Source: Phenylobacterium glaciei
GTDB lineage: Bacteria > Pseudomonadota > Alphaproteobacteria > Caulobacterales > Caulobacteraceae
Direction of reading: 5' to 3'
NCBI RefSeq assembly: GCF_016772415.1
Contig: NZ_JAGSGD010000001.1
Coordinates: 2,009,501-2,073,500, forward strand
DNA length: 64,000 nt
The stretch's first letter is position 1. Each line of letters opens with the position of its first letter. The notes under the pieces were generated by a model, which saw only the letters and a program-made list of their open reading frames with translations, did no database searches and was not told the DNA's origin. Positions 43,546-52,564 of this stretch are shown piece after piece. The position numbers were made by a program, and so were the translations under genes.

Positions 43546-44987
43546 GTGGCGCTCCGGGCGCGGAAGGTGCTAAGGGCGTCGCGACCCCGGCTGCGCAGGG
43601 CGCCGGCATCCACCAGGGCGATGACCGCCCCGTAGACGAGAGCGCCGGCCGCCGCCTTGAAAAGCAGCTCCAGCAGCCCGCCGACGGCCGGGATGCGGCT
43701 GACCACCAGGGCCATGAGCCCGCTTGCCCCCACGGCCTGCGCCAGGGTGATCCAGGGGATCGGCAGGGTCACGCTGCGGCGGCCCAGGAAGGCTGAGGCT
43801 GCTAGGCCAAGGCCGTAGCTCGCGGGCGTCGCCCACAGGGCGCCGTCCAGGCCGAAGCGCGGAATCAGGACGATGTTCAGCGCCACATTGGTGGCGGCCG
43901 GAACCGCCATGGCCGCCAGCAGCAAGGAGGTCCTGCGTCCGAGGGTAAAGGCCTGATGGAAGTAGTAGGTGGTCATGCCCGCCAGCAGGCCCGATAGCGC
44001 GATCCAGGGAGTCACGTGGCCAGCGCCAGCGCTGAGCGTCGGACCGATCATCAGTTTGGCGAGGGGGGCGGACACCAGCGCCAGGCCCGTCGCCGCCGGC
44101 ACGGTGAGCAACAGCATCAGCTGCGCCTGTTCGCGGGCGGCCTCGGCCAGGGCGCTGCGGCCGCCGCGTTCCAGGGCCATGATCAAGGCTGGGCCACCGG
44201 CGGCGCCCAGCCAGATGAACACCACGTCCAGGCTGCGGTTCGCGAGGCTGTAGCCGGCGTGATAGACGCCCACCGCGCTCTCATCGAGGAAGGCCGAGAG
44301 CAGGAAGCGGTCTGTGGTGGAGAGCACCAGGGCCAGGATCAGCGACAGGGCCACCGGCACGCCGTAGGCGGCGTGGCTGCGCAGGCGTTGGGGTTCGATC
44401 TGCCCCCCGGCTTGCTGCCGATGCTCGGCGGCGAGGATGAAGGGCAGGCAGGCCAGGGCCGCCAGGCCAAGGCCGGCCACCGGCGCGGCGCCGCCAAGGC
44501 CCGCCAGGGCGAGACCCACGCCGATCAGGAAGCCGCCCAGAGTCTGGCCCATGTCCAGCAGGGCCGCGCTCTTCACCTCACCCGCGGCGCGTCGGCGTTC
44601 CTGGGCGATCTTGACGAAGGTGCGCGGCGCGACGGTGGCCAGGCCCACCAGCACCGCGAGCTTCAGGCTGGGCGTCATGGGCAAGGCCAGCGCGATCAAG
44701 GCTGCGATCGGCAGTACCGCCAGCAGCAGAAGCCAGGCGCGATAGACGGTGGCCGAGTGGTCGGCGCCGCCGTCGCGGCCCGACTCGCCGGCCCAGAACC
44801 GGGCCATGGCAGCCTCGTTCCAGGTGAAGACTGCGGTGTGGACGAGCGCCATGACCGAGATACCCAGGGCGTAGTCGCCGAATTGGGCGGGCGTCAGTAG
44901 GCGCGTGAAGGCGACGATGGTCAGCAGGCCGACGACGCCTTGCACCACATTGACGGGCAGGTAGCCGATCACCCCGCGCCAGAACAT
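43542..44987 (-). CDS. hfsF: Holdfast polysaccharide flippase HfsF (Wzx-like)
   Basis: 481 residues with about 12-14 hydrophobic segments. A MATE/Wzx-type flippase: N-terminal GYLPVNVVQGVVGLLTIVAF-type segment, FTRLLTPAQFGDYA. Flips the lipid-linked holdfast unit across the inner membrane. ATG 44987, preceded by a hairpin holding the ribosome-binding region (see 44990-45015). Confidence 0.88.
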   Translation of the reverse strand: MFWRGVIGYLPVNVVQGVVGLLTIVAFTRLLTPAQFGDYALGISVMALVHTAVFTWNEAAMARFWAGESGRDGGADHSATVYRAWLLLLAVLPIAALIALALPMTPSLKLAVLVGLATVAPRTFVKIAQERRRAAGEVKSAALLDMGQTLGGFLIGVGLALAGLGGAAPVAGLGLAALACLPFILAAEHRQQAGGQIEPQRLRSHAAYGVPVALSLILALVLSTTDRFLLSAFLDESAVGVYHAGYSLANRSLDVVFIWLGAAGGPALIMALERGGRSALAEAAREQAQLMLLLTVPAATGLALVSAPLAKLMIGPTLSAGAGHVTPWIALSGLLAGMTTYYFHQAFTLGRRTSLLLAAMAVPAATNVALNIVLIPRFGLDGALWATPASYGLGLAASAFLGRRSVTLPIPWITLAQAVGASGLMALVVSRIPAVGGLLELLFKAAAGALVYGAVIALVDAGALRSRGRDALSTFRARSAT

Positions 44988-44989
44988 CG

Positions 44990-45015
44990 CCTAGAACCTC
45001 TTGAACCGATCTAGG
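44990..45015 (-). promoter_or_regulatory. Hairpin over the hfsF ribosome-binding region
   Basis: On the minus strand CCTAGA and TCTAGG are six-base arms around a loop containing AAGAGG. It lies three bases from the ATG. Could limit hfsF translation; unproven. Confidence 0.3.
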
Positions 45016-45062
45016 GTCAGTGTGCCTGAACAAGCGGTTTCAAACGGTTAAGCCCGTGGGCT

Positions 45063-46622
45063 TCAGCGGATGTTTTCGCGGTCGCCCAGCAGGCAGGGCA
45101 GGGTCATGAGGATGATGTAGAGGTCGAGCAGGAAGGACTGCCGCTCGATGTACTCCACATCCAGGGCCACCCGGCGCTTCACCAGCTCGGGCGTGTCCAC
45201 CGGACCGCGCGAGCCGTGGATGGCCGCCCAGCCCGTCATGCCGGGCTTCATGCGGTGGCGGTGGGCGTATTCGGCCACCAGACGGGCCGACTCGATATCG
45301 CCGGTCATCATCCCCACCGGATGCGGACGCGGCCCCACCAGGGACATCTCGCCAGTCAGCACGTTGAAGATCTGCGGCAGTTCGTCCAGTGACGTCTTGC
45401 GGATGAAGCGTCCCACCCGGGTGACGCGGTCATCATCGGCCTGGGTCTGGCGGACCTTGGTCTGGGGCGTCGACTGCACCCGCATGGAGCGGAACTTCCA
45501 GACCACGATCTCTTCGTTGTTGAAGCCGTGGCGGCGCTGCCGGAACAGGGCGGGGCCGGGGCTGTCCAGCTTGATGGCCCAGGCCACCAGCAGCATGACG
45601 GGGGCGGCGACCACCAGGGCCGCCAGGCCCACCAGCAGGTCCTGACCGCGCTTGGCGATGGCGCGGCGCTCGTCCATCGGCGCGCCGGAGATGTGTGCCA
45701 GCGGCACGTCGGCGATGCGGCTGATGGCGGCGGCTTCGTGCGCGGCGTCCTCGCCGTCCAGCAGCAGGCTGACCTCGTTGGGCAGGACGCCCAGGCGCTC
45801 GATCATCTCGCCGACGCGGGCGCGGGCCTGGGAGGGCACCGTGATCACGATGCGGTCCACATAGGGCATGATGCGGTGGGCCAGCAGGGCGTTGGTGTCG
45901 CCCAGCACCGGCACGCCACGGATCCCCGCCGGACTGCGGGCCGCGCGGTCATCGAACACGCCCAGGATATTGGCCTCGCGGCTCAGCAGGGTGGCGACGA
46001 TCAGCCGCTCGGCGGCGCCGGTGGCGCCCACCACGACGATATTGGGGGTCAGGCGGCCGCTGGCGCGCCAGCGCCGCACGCACAGCCACCAGACGATGTG
46101 CAGGACATAGGTGGTGGCGAAGGCCACAGGCCCCCAGGCGCCGAGGGCCAGGAGCAGTTTGGCGAGGGGCACGAAGGGAAACAGGATGGCGCAGGTCGCG
46201 CCGACGCCCACCGCGAAGGCCGCGCTGAGGCGAGCGAGGTGATAGGCCAAGCCTTCGCGGCGGTTGAAGCCATAGGCTCGGAAGGTCGATAGGCTGAGCA
46301 GGACGGTGAGCGCCCCGGCGCAGCTGACCGAGAGGCCCGTGGCGCCGCCCGCGCCCAGGGCGTGGGCGATGGCCCCAGCCACCACCAGCATGGCGGCGTC
46401 ACCCGCCTGGAACATCCGGGCCACCACCCGACCTTGCAGGCGGGCGCGGGTGGGGATCAGGGACTTGGGACGGAACGGACCGCGACGGTCCTCAGATGCG
46501 CCACGCTCGGCGGGCGGGAGGTCGGCGTGCGGATTGGCCACGCGGGGCTCAGCGACGCGCGGCGTCGGCTCGGGACCGGCGTCCGGGCTTTCCTTGCGTT
46601 GGAACTGGACGACGGAAGACAT
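45063..46622 (-). CDS. hfsE: Holdfast initiating glycosyltransferase HfsE (polyprenyl glycosylphosphotransferase)
   Basis: 519 residues. Adds the first sugar-phosphate to undecaprenyl phosphate. Disordered Pro/Glu-rich N-terminus (1-60), four TM helices (about 65-175), CoA-binding-like Rossmann domain (NIVVVGATGAAERL), then the bacterial sugar transferase domain: another TM, PGPALFRQRRHGFNNEEI, FRSMRV, KTSLDELPQ, GEMSLVGPRPHP. ATG 46622 (MSSVVQF) is preferred over four codons upstream. Upstream of hfsFGH on the same strand with a 75-base gap. Confidence 0.92.
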   Translation of the reverse strand: MSSVVQFQRKESPDAGPEPTPRVAEPRVANPHADLPPAERGASEDRRGPFRPKSLIPTRARLQGRVVARMFQAGDAAMLVVAGAIAHALGAGGATGLSVSCAGALTVLLSLSTFRAYGFNRREGLAYHLARLSAAFAVGVGATCAILFPFVPLAKLLLALGAWGPVAFATTYVLHIVWWLCVRRWRASGRLTPNIVVVGATGAAERLIVATLLSREANILGVFDDRAARSPAGIRGVPVLGDTNALLAHRIMPYVDRIVITVPSQARARVGEMIERLGVLPNEVSLLLDGEDAAHEAAAISRIADVPLAHISGAPMDERRAIAKRGQDLLVGLAALVVAAPVMLLVAWAIKLDSPGPALFRQRRHGFNNEEIVVWKFRSMRVQSTPQTKVRQTQADDDRVTRVGRFIRKTSLDELPQIFNVLTGEMSLVGPRPHPVGMMTGDIESARLVAEYAHRHRMKPGMTGWAAIHGSRGPVDTPELVKRRVALDVEYIERQSFLLDLYIILMTLPCLLGDRENIR

Positions 46623-46792
46623 GGGGAGCCGCACACGCAGAAATGAGAGGCTGCAGTGTGCCGCAGCGGTCTGATCGTCGGGTTAACGACGCAGCATGTT
46701 CTTTGAATTGACGGGATTTGACGCACCCGGAGGGAAACCGTTCGACTCGATTGCCAGCCGCATTCGAAACGGCTATCGGTCCCGCCCTTGAT

Positions 46793-46882
46793 GGTGACGT
46801 GGCCGAGTGGCTGAAGGCAACGGTTTGCTAAATCGTCATACGTGAAAGCGTATCCAGGGTTCGAATCCCTGCGTCACCGCCA
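46793..46882 (+). tRNA. tRNA-Ser (anticodon GCU)
   Basis: 90 bases. Acceptor GGTGACG pairs with CGTCACC (46872-46878), followed by discriminator G and encoded CCA. Anticodon loop TTTGCTAAA gives GCU, reading AGC/AGU. Long variable arm (ATACGTGAAAGCGTAT), as in serine tRNAs, and T loop GGTTCGAATCC. Confidence 0.97.
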
Positions 46883-46893
46883 AGGTTCTCCCC

Positions 46894-48516
46894 CTACTTC
46901 TTCAGGCACAGCCACCGCGCGCGGTGGAAGTTGGCGACGTTGTCGACCCAACCGGTGACCCGCGGGCTCACCAGGTTGCGGCTCACGACGTAGTAGATCG
47001 GGGCGATGGCGTCCTCGCTCAGCATCATCTGCTCGGCCCGCTGGAGGATGGCGGCGCGTTTGCCGGCGTCCGGCTCACGGTCGGCGGCGTTGAGCAGCGC
47101 GTCATAGGCGGGGTTCTTGTAGTCCCCGTAGTTCTGGCCGCCCGTGTCGGACTTCATCAGGGACAGGAAGGTCACGGGATCGTTGAAGTCGGCGTACCAG
47201 CTCATGGCGCCGATCCCGAAGTCGCGGTTGCGATAAGCGGCGAAGGCGACCTGGCCCTCGTTCTGGACGATCTTCGCATCCACACCGATGGCGGCCCAGT
47301 CGGCCTGGACGGCGCTGGCCAGCAGGACGGTGTCAGGGCTGTTGGAGATCTTGAAGTCGAAGGTGAGCTTGCGGTTCGGGCCGTAGCCGGCGGCGGCCAG
47401 CAGTCGCTTGGCTTCGGCCTGGCGCTCGGCCAGCGGCTTGTCGGCCCAGACGGTTCTGGCGCCCCGCGCATAGTTGGCGGTGCCCGGCGGCACGAAGGCG
47501 TAGGCCGGAAGCTGGCCGGCCCGCATCAGCTTGCCGGTGATGAACTCGCGGTCGATGGACTCCGACAGGGCTCGGCGGACGCGACTGTCCCGGAAAGCCT
47601 TGATCTCCCGGGTGTTGAAGGAGAGATAGGAGGTGGCGAGCGCGTTCTTGGCCCGCACCATGTCAGGCATCCGCTCTTTCAGTCGGATGAAGCGGTTGGA
47701 CTGGAACGAGGTGTTCACGTCCAGCTCGCCGCGGGCGACGCGCCGTTCGGCCATCACCGAGTCGGGGGTCGGGAAATAGTCGATGCGGTCCACGCAGACG
47801 TTCTTGGCGTCGTAGAAATAGGGGTTCTTCACCACCTCGATGTGGTCGCCGAGCTGCCAGCTCATCAGCTTGTAGGGGCCGTTGCTGACATAGCGACCGG
47901 GCTTGACCCAGGCGTCGCCCCACTTCTCGACCGCATGCTTGGGTACCGGGAAGAAGCTCTGGTGCTTCAGCAGTTCCGGCAGATAGGGCGCCGGGTGCTC
48001 CAGGGTCAGTTCAAGAGTGCCGGCGTCGATGGCCCGGGCGCCGACGGCGGTCAGGGGCGCCTTGCCCTCGTTCACCGCCTGGCCGTTCTTCAGCAGGTAG
48101 ACGAGGTAGGAATAGATCGAGGCGGTCTTGGGATCGAGGATGCGGCGATAGGCGAAGACGAAGTCGTCGGCGGTCACCGGCACGCCGTCCGACCATTTGG
48201 CGTCGTCGCGTAGATGGAAGGTCCAGATCAGGCCGTCGGGGCTGGTCTCCCACGAGGTGGCAATGGCTGGGATCGGCTGGCCGTCGGGCGAGTCGGTGGT
48301 CAGGCCGGAGATCAGGTCGGCGATGATGGTGAACTCATCCACCAGGTTGGAGGTCTGCGGGTCCAGGGAGCCAGCCTCGTTGTTGCTGCCATAGGCCAGG
48401 CAGACTTCGCCGGCGGGGCAGGGCGGGCGGCTGACCTTGGCCTGGCAGCCGGACAGCAGCAGGGCTGCGAGACCGAGGCCGGCGAGCAGGGCGGGGCGGA
48501 GACTCTTGGAGACCAT
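46894..48516 (-). CDS. Peptide/oligopeptide ABC transporter substrate-binding lipoprotein (OppA-like)
   Basis: 540 residues. Lipoprotein signal peptide with lipobox LLLSGC. SBP_bac_5 fold: NNEAGSLDPQTS, WTFHLRDDAKWSDG, VTADDFVFAYRRIL, SNGPYKLMSW, FNTREIKAFRDSRVRRALS. Binds peptides in the periplasm. No permease or ATPase genes adjoin it, so it is an orphan binding protein. Starts at ATG 48516. tRNA-Ser lies just beyond its end. Confidence 0.88.
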   Translation of the reverse strand: MVSKSLRPALLAGLGLAALLLSGCQAKVSRPPCPAGEVCLAYGSNNEAGSLDPQTSNLVDEFTIIADLISGLTTDSPDGQPIPAIATSWETSPDGLIWTFHLRDDAKWSDGVPVTADDFVFAYRRILDPKTASIYSYLVYLLKNGQAVNEGKAPLTAVGARAIDAGTLELTLEHPAPYLPELLKHQSFFPVPKHAVEKWGDAWVKPGRYVSNGPYKLMSWQLGDHIEVVKNPYFYDAKNVCVDRIDYFPTPDSVMAERRVARGELDVNTSFQSNRFIRLKERMPDMVRAKNALATSYLSFNTREIKAFRDSRVRRALSESIDREFITGKLMRAGQLPAYAFVPPGTANYARGARTVWADKPLAERQAEAKRLLAAAGYGPNRKLTFDFKISNSPDTVLLASAVQADWAAIGVDAKIVQNEGQVAFAAYRNRDFGIGAMSWYADFNDPVTFLSLMKSDTGGQNYGDYKNPAYDALLNAADREPDAGKRAAILQRAEQMMLSEDAIAPIYYVVSRNLVSPRVTGWVDNVANFHRARWLCLKK

Positions 48517-48644
48517 CGCCTAGTCGTCCCACCGCCGGAGCGCCCTGTCGAGGCTTGGCCGCGCCGCCAAGAAAAACCACGTGCATCGCCGCTCCCGCGC
48601 GCTATGTCGGACCTCTCGCGCCGCCAGAGCGTACGGAGGGGATC

Positions 48645-49508
48645 ATGGGTTATTCCGAAAAGCAGTTCCGGTTTGACGGCGGGGACGGGGCCTCCATCGC
48701 CGGCTTCCGCTGGGCCGACGAGAGCGTCACCCCGCGCGCCGTGCTTCAGATCGCTCACGGCATGGGCGAGCACGCCCGACGCTATCCCGATCCGCTGATC
48801 CCCATCATGGCCGATGGCTTCGTGCTGTATGCCGACGACCATCGCGGCCACGGCTATACCGCCCCCTCCAAGGCGGCGCTCGGCGACTTCGGCGAGAACG
48901 GCGCGGAACTGGTGGTGGAGGATATCGCCCGCCTGACCGACCTGGCGCGGGCCGAGAACCCTGGCCTGCCGCTGGTCCTGCTGGGCCATAGCCTGGGTTC
49001 GTTCTTCTCCCAGGCCTACGCCTTCGATCATGCCGGCAAGATCGACGGCCTGGTGCTCTCGGGCACCGCGGCCTTCGGCGACCGCACCGGCCCGGCCAAG
49101 AAGCTGGACGAGATGAACGCCGACGGGCCCAAGCCCCGCACCCCTTACGACTGGCTGTCGCGCGACGACGCCGAGGTGGACAAGTACATCGCCGATCCGC
49201 TGTGCGGCTTCTCCCGCCAGCCCAGCGCCGCCGACAGCTTCGGCCGGGTCAGCGCCCGTCTGCGCGACCCCGCCGAGATCGCCAAGATTCCCAAGGATCT
49301 GCCGCTCTACATCTTCGTAGGCGACAAGGACCCCATCAACCGCGACCTCGAACTGCTGCATCCGCTGGTGAACCGCTACCGCGAGGCGGGCCTCACCCGA
49401 ATGGAGGTGAAAATCTACAAAGGCGGCCGTCACGAGATGCTGAACGAGATCAACCGCGACGAGGTGGTGTCCGACCTGCTGGCCTGGCTGCGCAAGACGG
49501 TGGGCTGA
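48645..49508 (+). CDS. Alpha/beta hydrolase (monoacylglycerol lipase-like)
   Basis: 287 residues. Serine hydrolase of the Hydrolase_4 family: AHGMGEHARRY (oxyanion loop), YADDHRGHG, LGHSLGS with nucleophile Ser116, FVGDKDPIN (Asp) and GGRHEMLNE (His). Full triad. Cytosolic. ATG 48645 has GGAGGGG upstream; the longer frame to 48555 is not used. Ends seven bases before the convergent sigma factor stop. Confidence 0.88.
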   Translation: MGYSEKQFRFDGGDGASIAGFRWADESVTPRAVLQIAHGMGEHARRYPDPLIPIMADGFVLYADDHRGHGYTAPSKAALGDFGENGAELVVEDIARLTDLARAENPGLPLVLLGHSLGSFFSQAYAFDHAGKIDGLVLSGTAAFGDRTGPAKKLDEMNADGPKPRTPYDWLSRDDAEVDKYIADPLCGFSRQPSAADSFGRVSARLRDPAEIAKIPKDLPLYIFVGDKDPINRDLELLHPLVNRYREAGLTRMEVKIYKGGRHEMLNEINRDEVVSDLLAWLRKTVG

Positions 49509-49515
49509 CGCCGAC

Positions 49516-50055
49516 TCAGGCCCGGTTGGCCGCCACCATGGTCTCATTGGCCATGAGGTCGGAGGGGGCGTCGGCGTCCATGATCTTCAAGAGCTTGGCC
49601 CGGGCGCGGTTCACCCGGCTCTTGATGGTGCCCACCGCGCAGCCGCAGATCTCGGCGGCCTCCTCGTAGGACATCCCCGCCCCGCCCACCAGGATCAGGG
49701 CTTCGCGGTGCTCGTCGGGCAGGTGTTTCAGGGCGTCCTGCATGGCGTGCATGGCCACGCTCCAGTCCTGGCTCGGCGGCGTTTTCAGCGCCCCGGCATA
49801 CTCGCCCAGTTCGTCGCGCACCTCGCGGCGGCGGCGGATGACCTGGGTGTAATAGGTGTTGCGCAGGATCGTGAACAGCCAGGCCCGCAGGTTGGTGCCC
49901 ATCTCGAACTTGTCGCGGTTGGTCCAGGCCTTGATCAGGGTGTCCTGCACCAGGTCGTCGGCGTCGGATCCATTGTGGCAGAGCGACCATCCGAAGGCCC
50001 GCAGCGCTGGGATCATCCGCACCACGTCGTCACGCCAGTCGGTGTCGTCGGTCAT
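49516..50055 (-). CDS. ECF RNA polymerase sigma factor (EcfG/SigU-like)
   Basis: 179 residues. Region 2: FGWSLCHNGSDADDLVQDTLIKAWTNRDKF; region 4: HLPDEHREALILVGGAGMSYEEAAEICGCAVGTIKSRVNRARAKL. Clear ECF family with long linker, nearest in type to EcfG paralogues; no NepR or anti-sigma gene is adjacent. ATG 50055 (MTDDTDW); the longer frame upstream is rejected. Its promoter is a perfect GGAAC-N16-CGTT, so it is probably downstream of SigT, as described for SigU in Caulobacter. Divergent from the ergothioneine gene. Confidence 0.85.
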   Translation of the reverse strand: MTDDTDWRDDVVRMIPALRAFGWSLCHNGSDADDLVQDTLIKAWTNRDKFEMGTNLRAWLFTILRNTYYTQVIRRRREVRDELGEYAGALKTPPSQDWSVAMHAMQDALKHLPDEHREALILVGGAGMSYEEAAEICGCAVGTIKSRVNRARAKLLKIMDADAPSDLMANETMVAANRA

Positions 50056-50122
50056 GCGTTCCTCGATCCGCGCCCCGTCACCCTCTTGATGAAGGCCTAC
50101 AGCCGTCATTCGTTGGTGATGC

Positions 50123-50147
50123 AACGCAGGCAGACTCCATCTGTTCC
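50123..50147 (-). promoter_or_regulatory. EcfG/SigT-type promoter of the ECF sigma gene
   Basis: Minus strand reads GGAAC (50147-50143), 16 bases, CGTT (50126-50123). It is an exact match to the alphaproteobacterial EcfG consensus and lies 67 bases upstream of the ATG. Confidence 0.8.
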
Positions 50148-50181
50148 GACTTGCGGTTGCGGGCCCGAGACCCAATTTAAG

Positions 50182-50206
50182 GGAACGAAGAACGTCGTTC
50201 GGCGTT
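50182..50206 (+). promoter_or_regulatory. EcfG/SigT-type promoter of the EgtB-EgtD gene
   Basis: GGAAC (50182-50186), 16 bases, CGTT (50203-50206), an exact match to the EcfG consensus, 67 bases upstream of the ATG at 50274. It faces away from the sigma-gene promoter, so the two divergent genes share a stress-control region. Confidence 0.8.
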
Positions 50207-50273
50207 GCCGGACCTAGGGGCGAAATCCGCGTTGAGTTTGACGCGGGCGTTCTGACCAAATCAGGAGTATCCC

Positions 50274-52496
50274 ATGGCGCATTCCGACGACGCTGGGTCT
50301 GTGCCCGCACCCCTTCGCGGCGCTTTGGGCCAGCCGGCGGCCCGCTACCATCGGATCCGCCAGGCCACCGAGGACCTAGTGCGGCATCTCTCGCCCGAGG
50401 ACATGGCCGCCCAGTCCATGCCCGACGCCAGCCCCGCAAAATGGCACCTGGCCCATACGACCTGGTTCTTCGAGACCTTCCTGCTGAAGCCGAACCTGGC
50501 GGGATACCGGCCGTTCGACGAACGCTACGCCTACCTGTTCAACTCCTATTACGAGGCGCTTGGTCCGCGTCAGCCCCGGCCGGAGCGCGGCCTGCTGACC
50601 CGGCCCTCCCGCGACGAGGTCCTGGCTTATCGCGCCCATGTGGACGAGGGGATGCATCACCTGCTGTCGTCGGACGTCGCCGGCCTGTCGGACCTGCTGG
50701 ACCTGGGCCTGGCCCATGAGGAGCAGCATCAGGAGCTGATCCTGATGGATATCCTGCACCTCTTCGCCCAGTCGCCGCTGAAGCCCGCCTATTCCCCCAC
50801 CACCGCCCTGCCGGTCAGCGCCGATCCCGGTCGCGCCGGCGTCGTCGCCTTCGACGGCGGCCTGGTGGAGATCGGCCATGGCGGCGCAGGCTTCGCCTTC
50901 GACAACGAGGGTCCGCGCCACCAGGTCTTCCTGCAACCGTTCAAGCTGGCCGACCGGCTGGTGACCAATGGCGAGTGGCTGGCCTTCATGGCTGACGGTG
51001 GCTACGCCAAGCCGGAGCTCTGGCTCGCCGAGGGCTGGGCCCAGGTGCGGGAACAGGGTTGGAGCGCGCCGGCCTACTGGCAGCAGGGCGACCATGGCTG
51101 GCTAGCCATGACCCTGCAGGGCTTGCGCGCCATCGCCCCTCACGCGCCGGTCACCCATATCAGCTTCTACGAGGCCGACGCCTACGCCGCCTGGGCCGGC
51201 GCCCGCCTGCCCACCGAGGCCGAATGGGAGCATGCCTCGAACGGCCTGCCGATGGCCGGCAACTTCATGGGCTCGGGCCAACTCGGCCCGGCCGCCGCGA
51301 CGGTGGGCGAGGGGCTGCGCCAGATGTTCGGCGATGTCTGGGAATGGACCCGCAGCGCCTATTGCCCCTATCCCGGCTTCCACCCGGCGGCCGGCGCCGT
51401 GGGCGAGTACAACGGCAAGTTCATGAGCGGCCAGATGGTGCTGCGCGGCGGCTGTCACGCAACCCCGCAGGGCCATGCGCGGCCGACCTACCGCAACTTC
51501 TTCCATCCCGATCAGCGCTGGATGTTCTCAGGGCTGCGCCTGGCGTGGGATGGCGAGCCGCGGGTCCATGCGCAGACCGACGGCAGCTTCGCCGCCGACG
51601 TGCTGGCGGGCCTGGCCAAGCCGCAGAAGACCATTCTCCCCAAATATTTCTACGACGCCGAAGGCTCGCGCCTGTTCGAGGAAATCTGTGACCTGCCGGA
51701 ATACTATCCCACCCGCACCGAGGCCGCCCTGCTGCGCCACAAGGCCGGTGAGATGGCCGCCGCCATTCCCTTGGGCTCAGCCCTGGTGGAGTTCGGCAGC
51801 GGCGCCAGCACCAAGACTCGCCTGCTGCTCGACGCCGCGCCGCAGCTGGCGGCCTACGTCCCCATCGACATCAGCAAGTCGGCGCTCGACGAGGCTGCGC
51901 AAGCCATCGGCCGCGACTACCCCAATCTGATCGTGGCGCCCCTGGTGGATGACTTCACCACCGCTCTTCGCCTGCCCGACGCGGTGGACGGTCTGACCAG
52001 CGTCGGCTTCTTCCCCGGCTCCACCATCGGCAATTTCCGGCCCGAGGAGGCGATCGCGTTCCTGGCCAGCGCCCGGCGGCTGCTGGGCCATGGGGCGGCC
52101 TTCCTGGTGGGCATGGACATCGTCAAGGACGAGGCGGTCCTGGTCGCGGCCTATGACGACGCCCAAGGCGTGACGGCGGCCTTCAACCTCAACCTGCTGA
52201 CCCGCATTAACCGCGAACTGGGCGGGGACTTCGACCTGACCGCCTTCCAGCACCGCGCGGTGTGGAACGCCCAGGAAAGCCGGATGGAAATGCATCTGGT
52301 CAGCCGACGCGACCAGGTGGTCATCGTCGCCGGACGCACCTTCCACTTCGCGGCGGGCGAAAGCCTCCACACCGAGAACTCCCACAAGTTCACGGTCGAG
52401 GGCTTCGGAAAGCTTGCGGCCGCGGCGGGCTGGCGCCTGGAAAACCAATGGGAAAGCGCCGAGCCGACCTTCGCCATAGTCCTGCTCCGGGCGTAA
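50274..52496 (+). CDS. EgtB-EgtD fusion, ergothioneine biosynthesis
   Basis: 740 residues, two ergothioneine enzymes in one chain. Residues 20-430 are EgtB: DinB-like bundle with WHLAHTTWFFET (His58/His61) and HEEQHQE (His148, His152) as iron ligands, then the FGE-sulfatase domain (ISFYEADAYAAWAGARLPTEAEWE, FGDVWEWT, LRGG). Residues 445-740 are EgtD: KYFYDAEGSRLFEEICDLPEYYPTR and SAM-binding VEFGSGASTKT. EgtD trimethylates histidine; EgtB forms the C-S bond. Order is EgtB-EgtD, opposite to fungal Egt1. ATG 50274 with CAGGAG. SigT-type promoter upstream. Confidence 0.92.
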   Translation: MAHSDDAGSVPAPLRGALGQPAARYHRIRQATEDLVRHLSPEDMAAQSMPDASPAKWHLAHTTWFFETFLLKPNLAGYRPFDERYAYLFNSYYEALGPRQPRPERGLLTRPSRDEVLAYRAHVDEGMHHLLSSDVAGLSDLLDLGLAHEEQHQELILMDILHLFAQSPLKPAYSPTTALPVSADPGRAGVVAFDGGLVEIGHGGAGFAFDNEGPRHQVFLQPFKLADRLVTNGEWLAFMADGGYAKPELWLAEGWAQVREQGWSAPAYWQQGDHGWLAMTLQGLRAIAPHAPVTHISFYEADAYAAWAGARLPTEAEWEHASNGLPMAGNFMGSGQLGPAAATVGEGLRQMFGDVWEWTRSAYCPYPGFHPAAGAVGEYNGKFMSGQMVLRGGCHATPQGHARPTYRNFFHPDQRWMFSGLRLAWDGEPRVHAQTDGSFAADVLAGLAKPQKTILPKYFYDAEGSRLFEEICDLPEYYPTRTEAALLRHKAGEMAAAIPLGSALVEFGSGASTKTRLLLDAAPQLAAYVPIDISKSALDEAAQAIGRDYPNLIVAPLVDDFTTALRLPDAVDGLTSVGFFPGSTIGNFRPEEAIAFLASARRLLGHGAAFLVGMDIVKDEAVLVAAYDDAQGVTAAFNLNLLTRINRELGGDFDLTAFQHRAVWNAQESRMEMHLVSRRDQVVIVAGRTFHFAAGESLHTENSHKFTVEGFGKLAAAAGWRLENQWESAEPTFAIVLLRA

Positions 52497-52510
52497 CTCC
52501 ACGTAAGCAA

Positions 52511-52536
52511 ACGGCCCCGAGGGGGATCGGGGCCGT
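52511..52536. terminator. Terminator between the EgtB-EgtD and KGG genes
   Basis: Stem ACGGCCCCGA (52511-52520) and TCGGGGCCGT (52527-52536), shared by the convergent genes. The minus side reads into TTTGCTTA; the plus-side T run is weak. Confidence 0.7.
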
Positions 52537-52564
52537 GGCTTAGTTTGGTCGAGAGCTGGGAGGC

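Noticed and set aside
50274-52496. OvoA (ovothiol) instead of EgtB-EgtD
   Set aside because: The C-terminal domain carries the EgtD-type KYFYD and YYPTR motifs, which fit histidine trimethylation rather than the OvoA methyltransferase.
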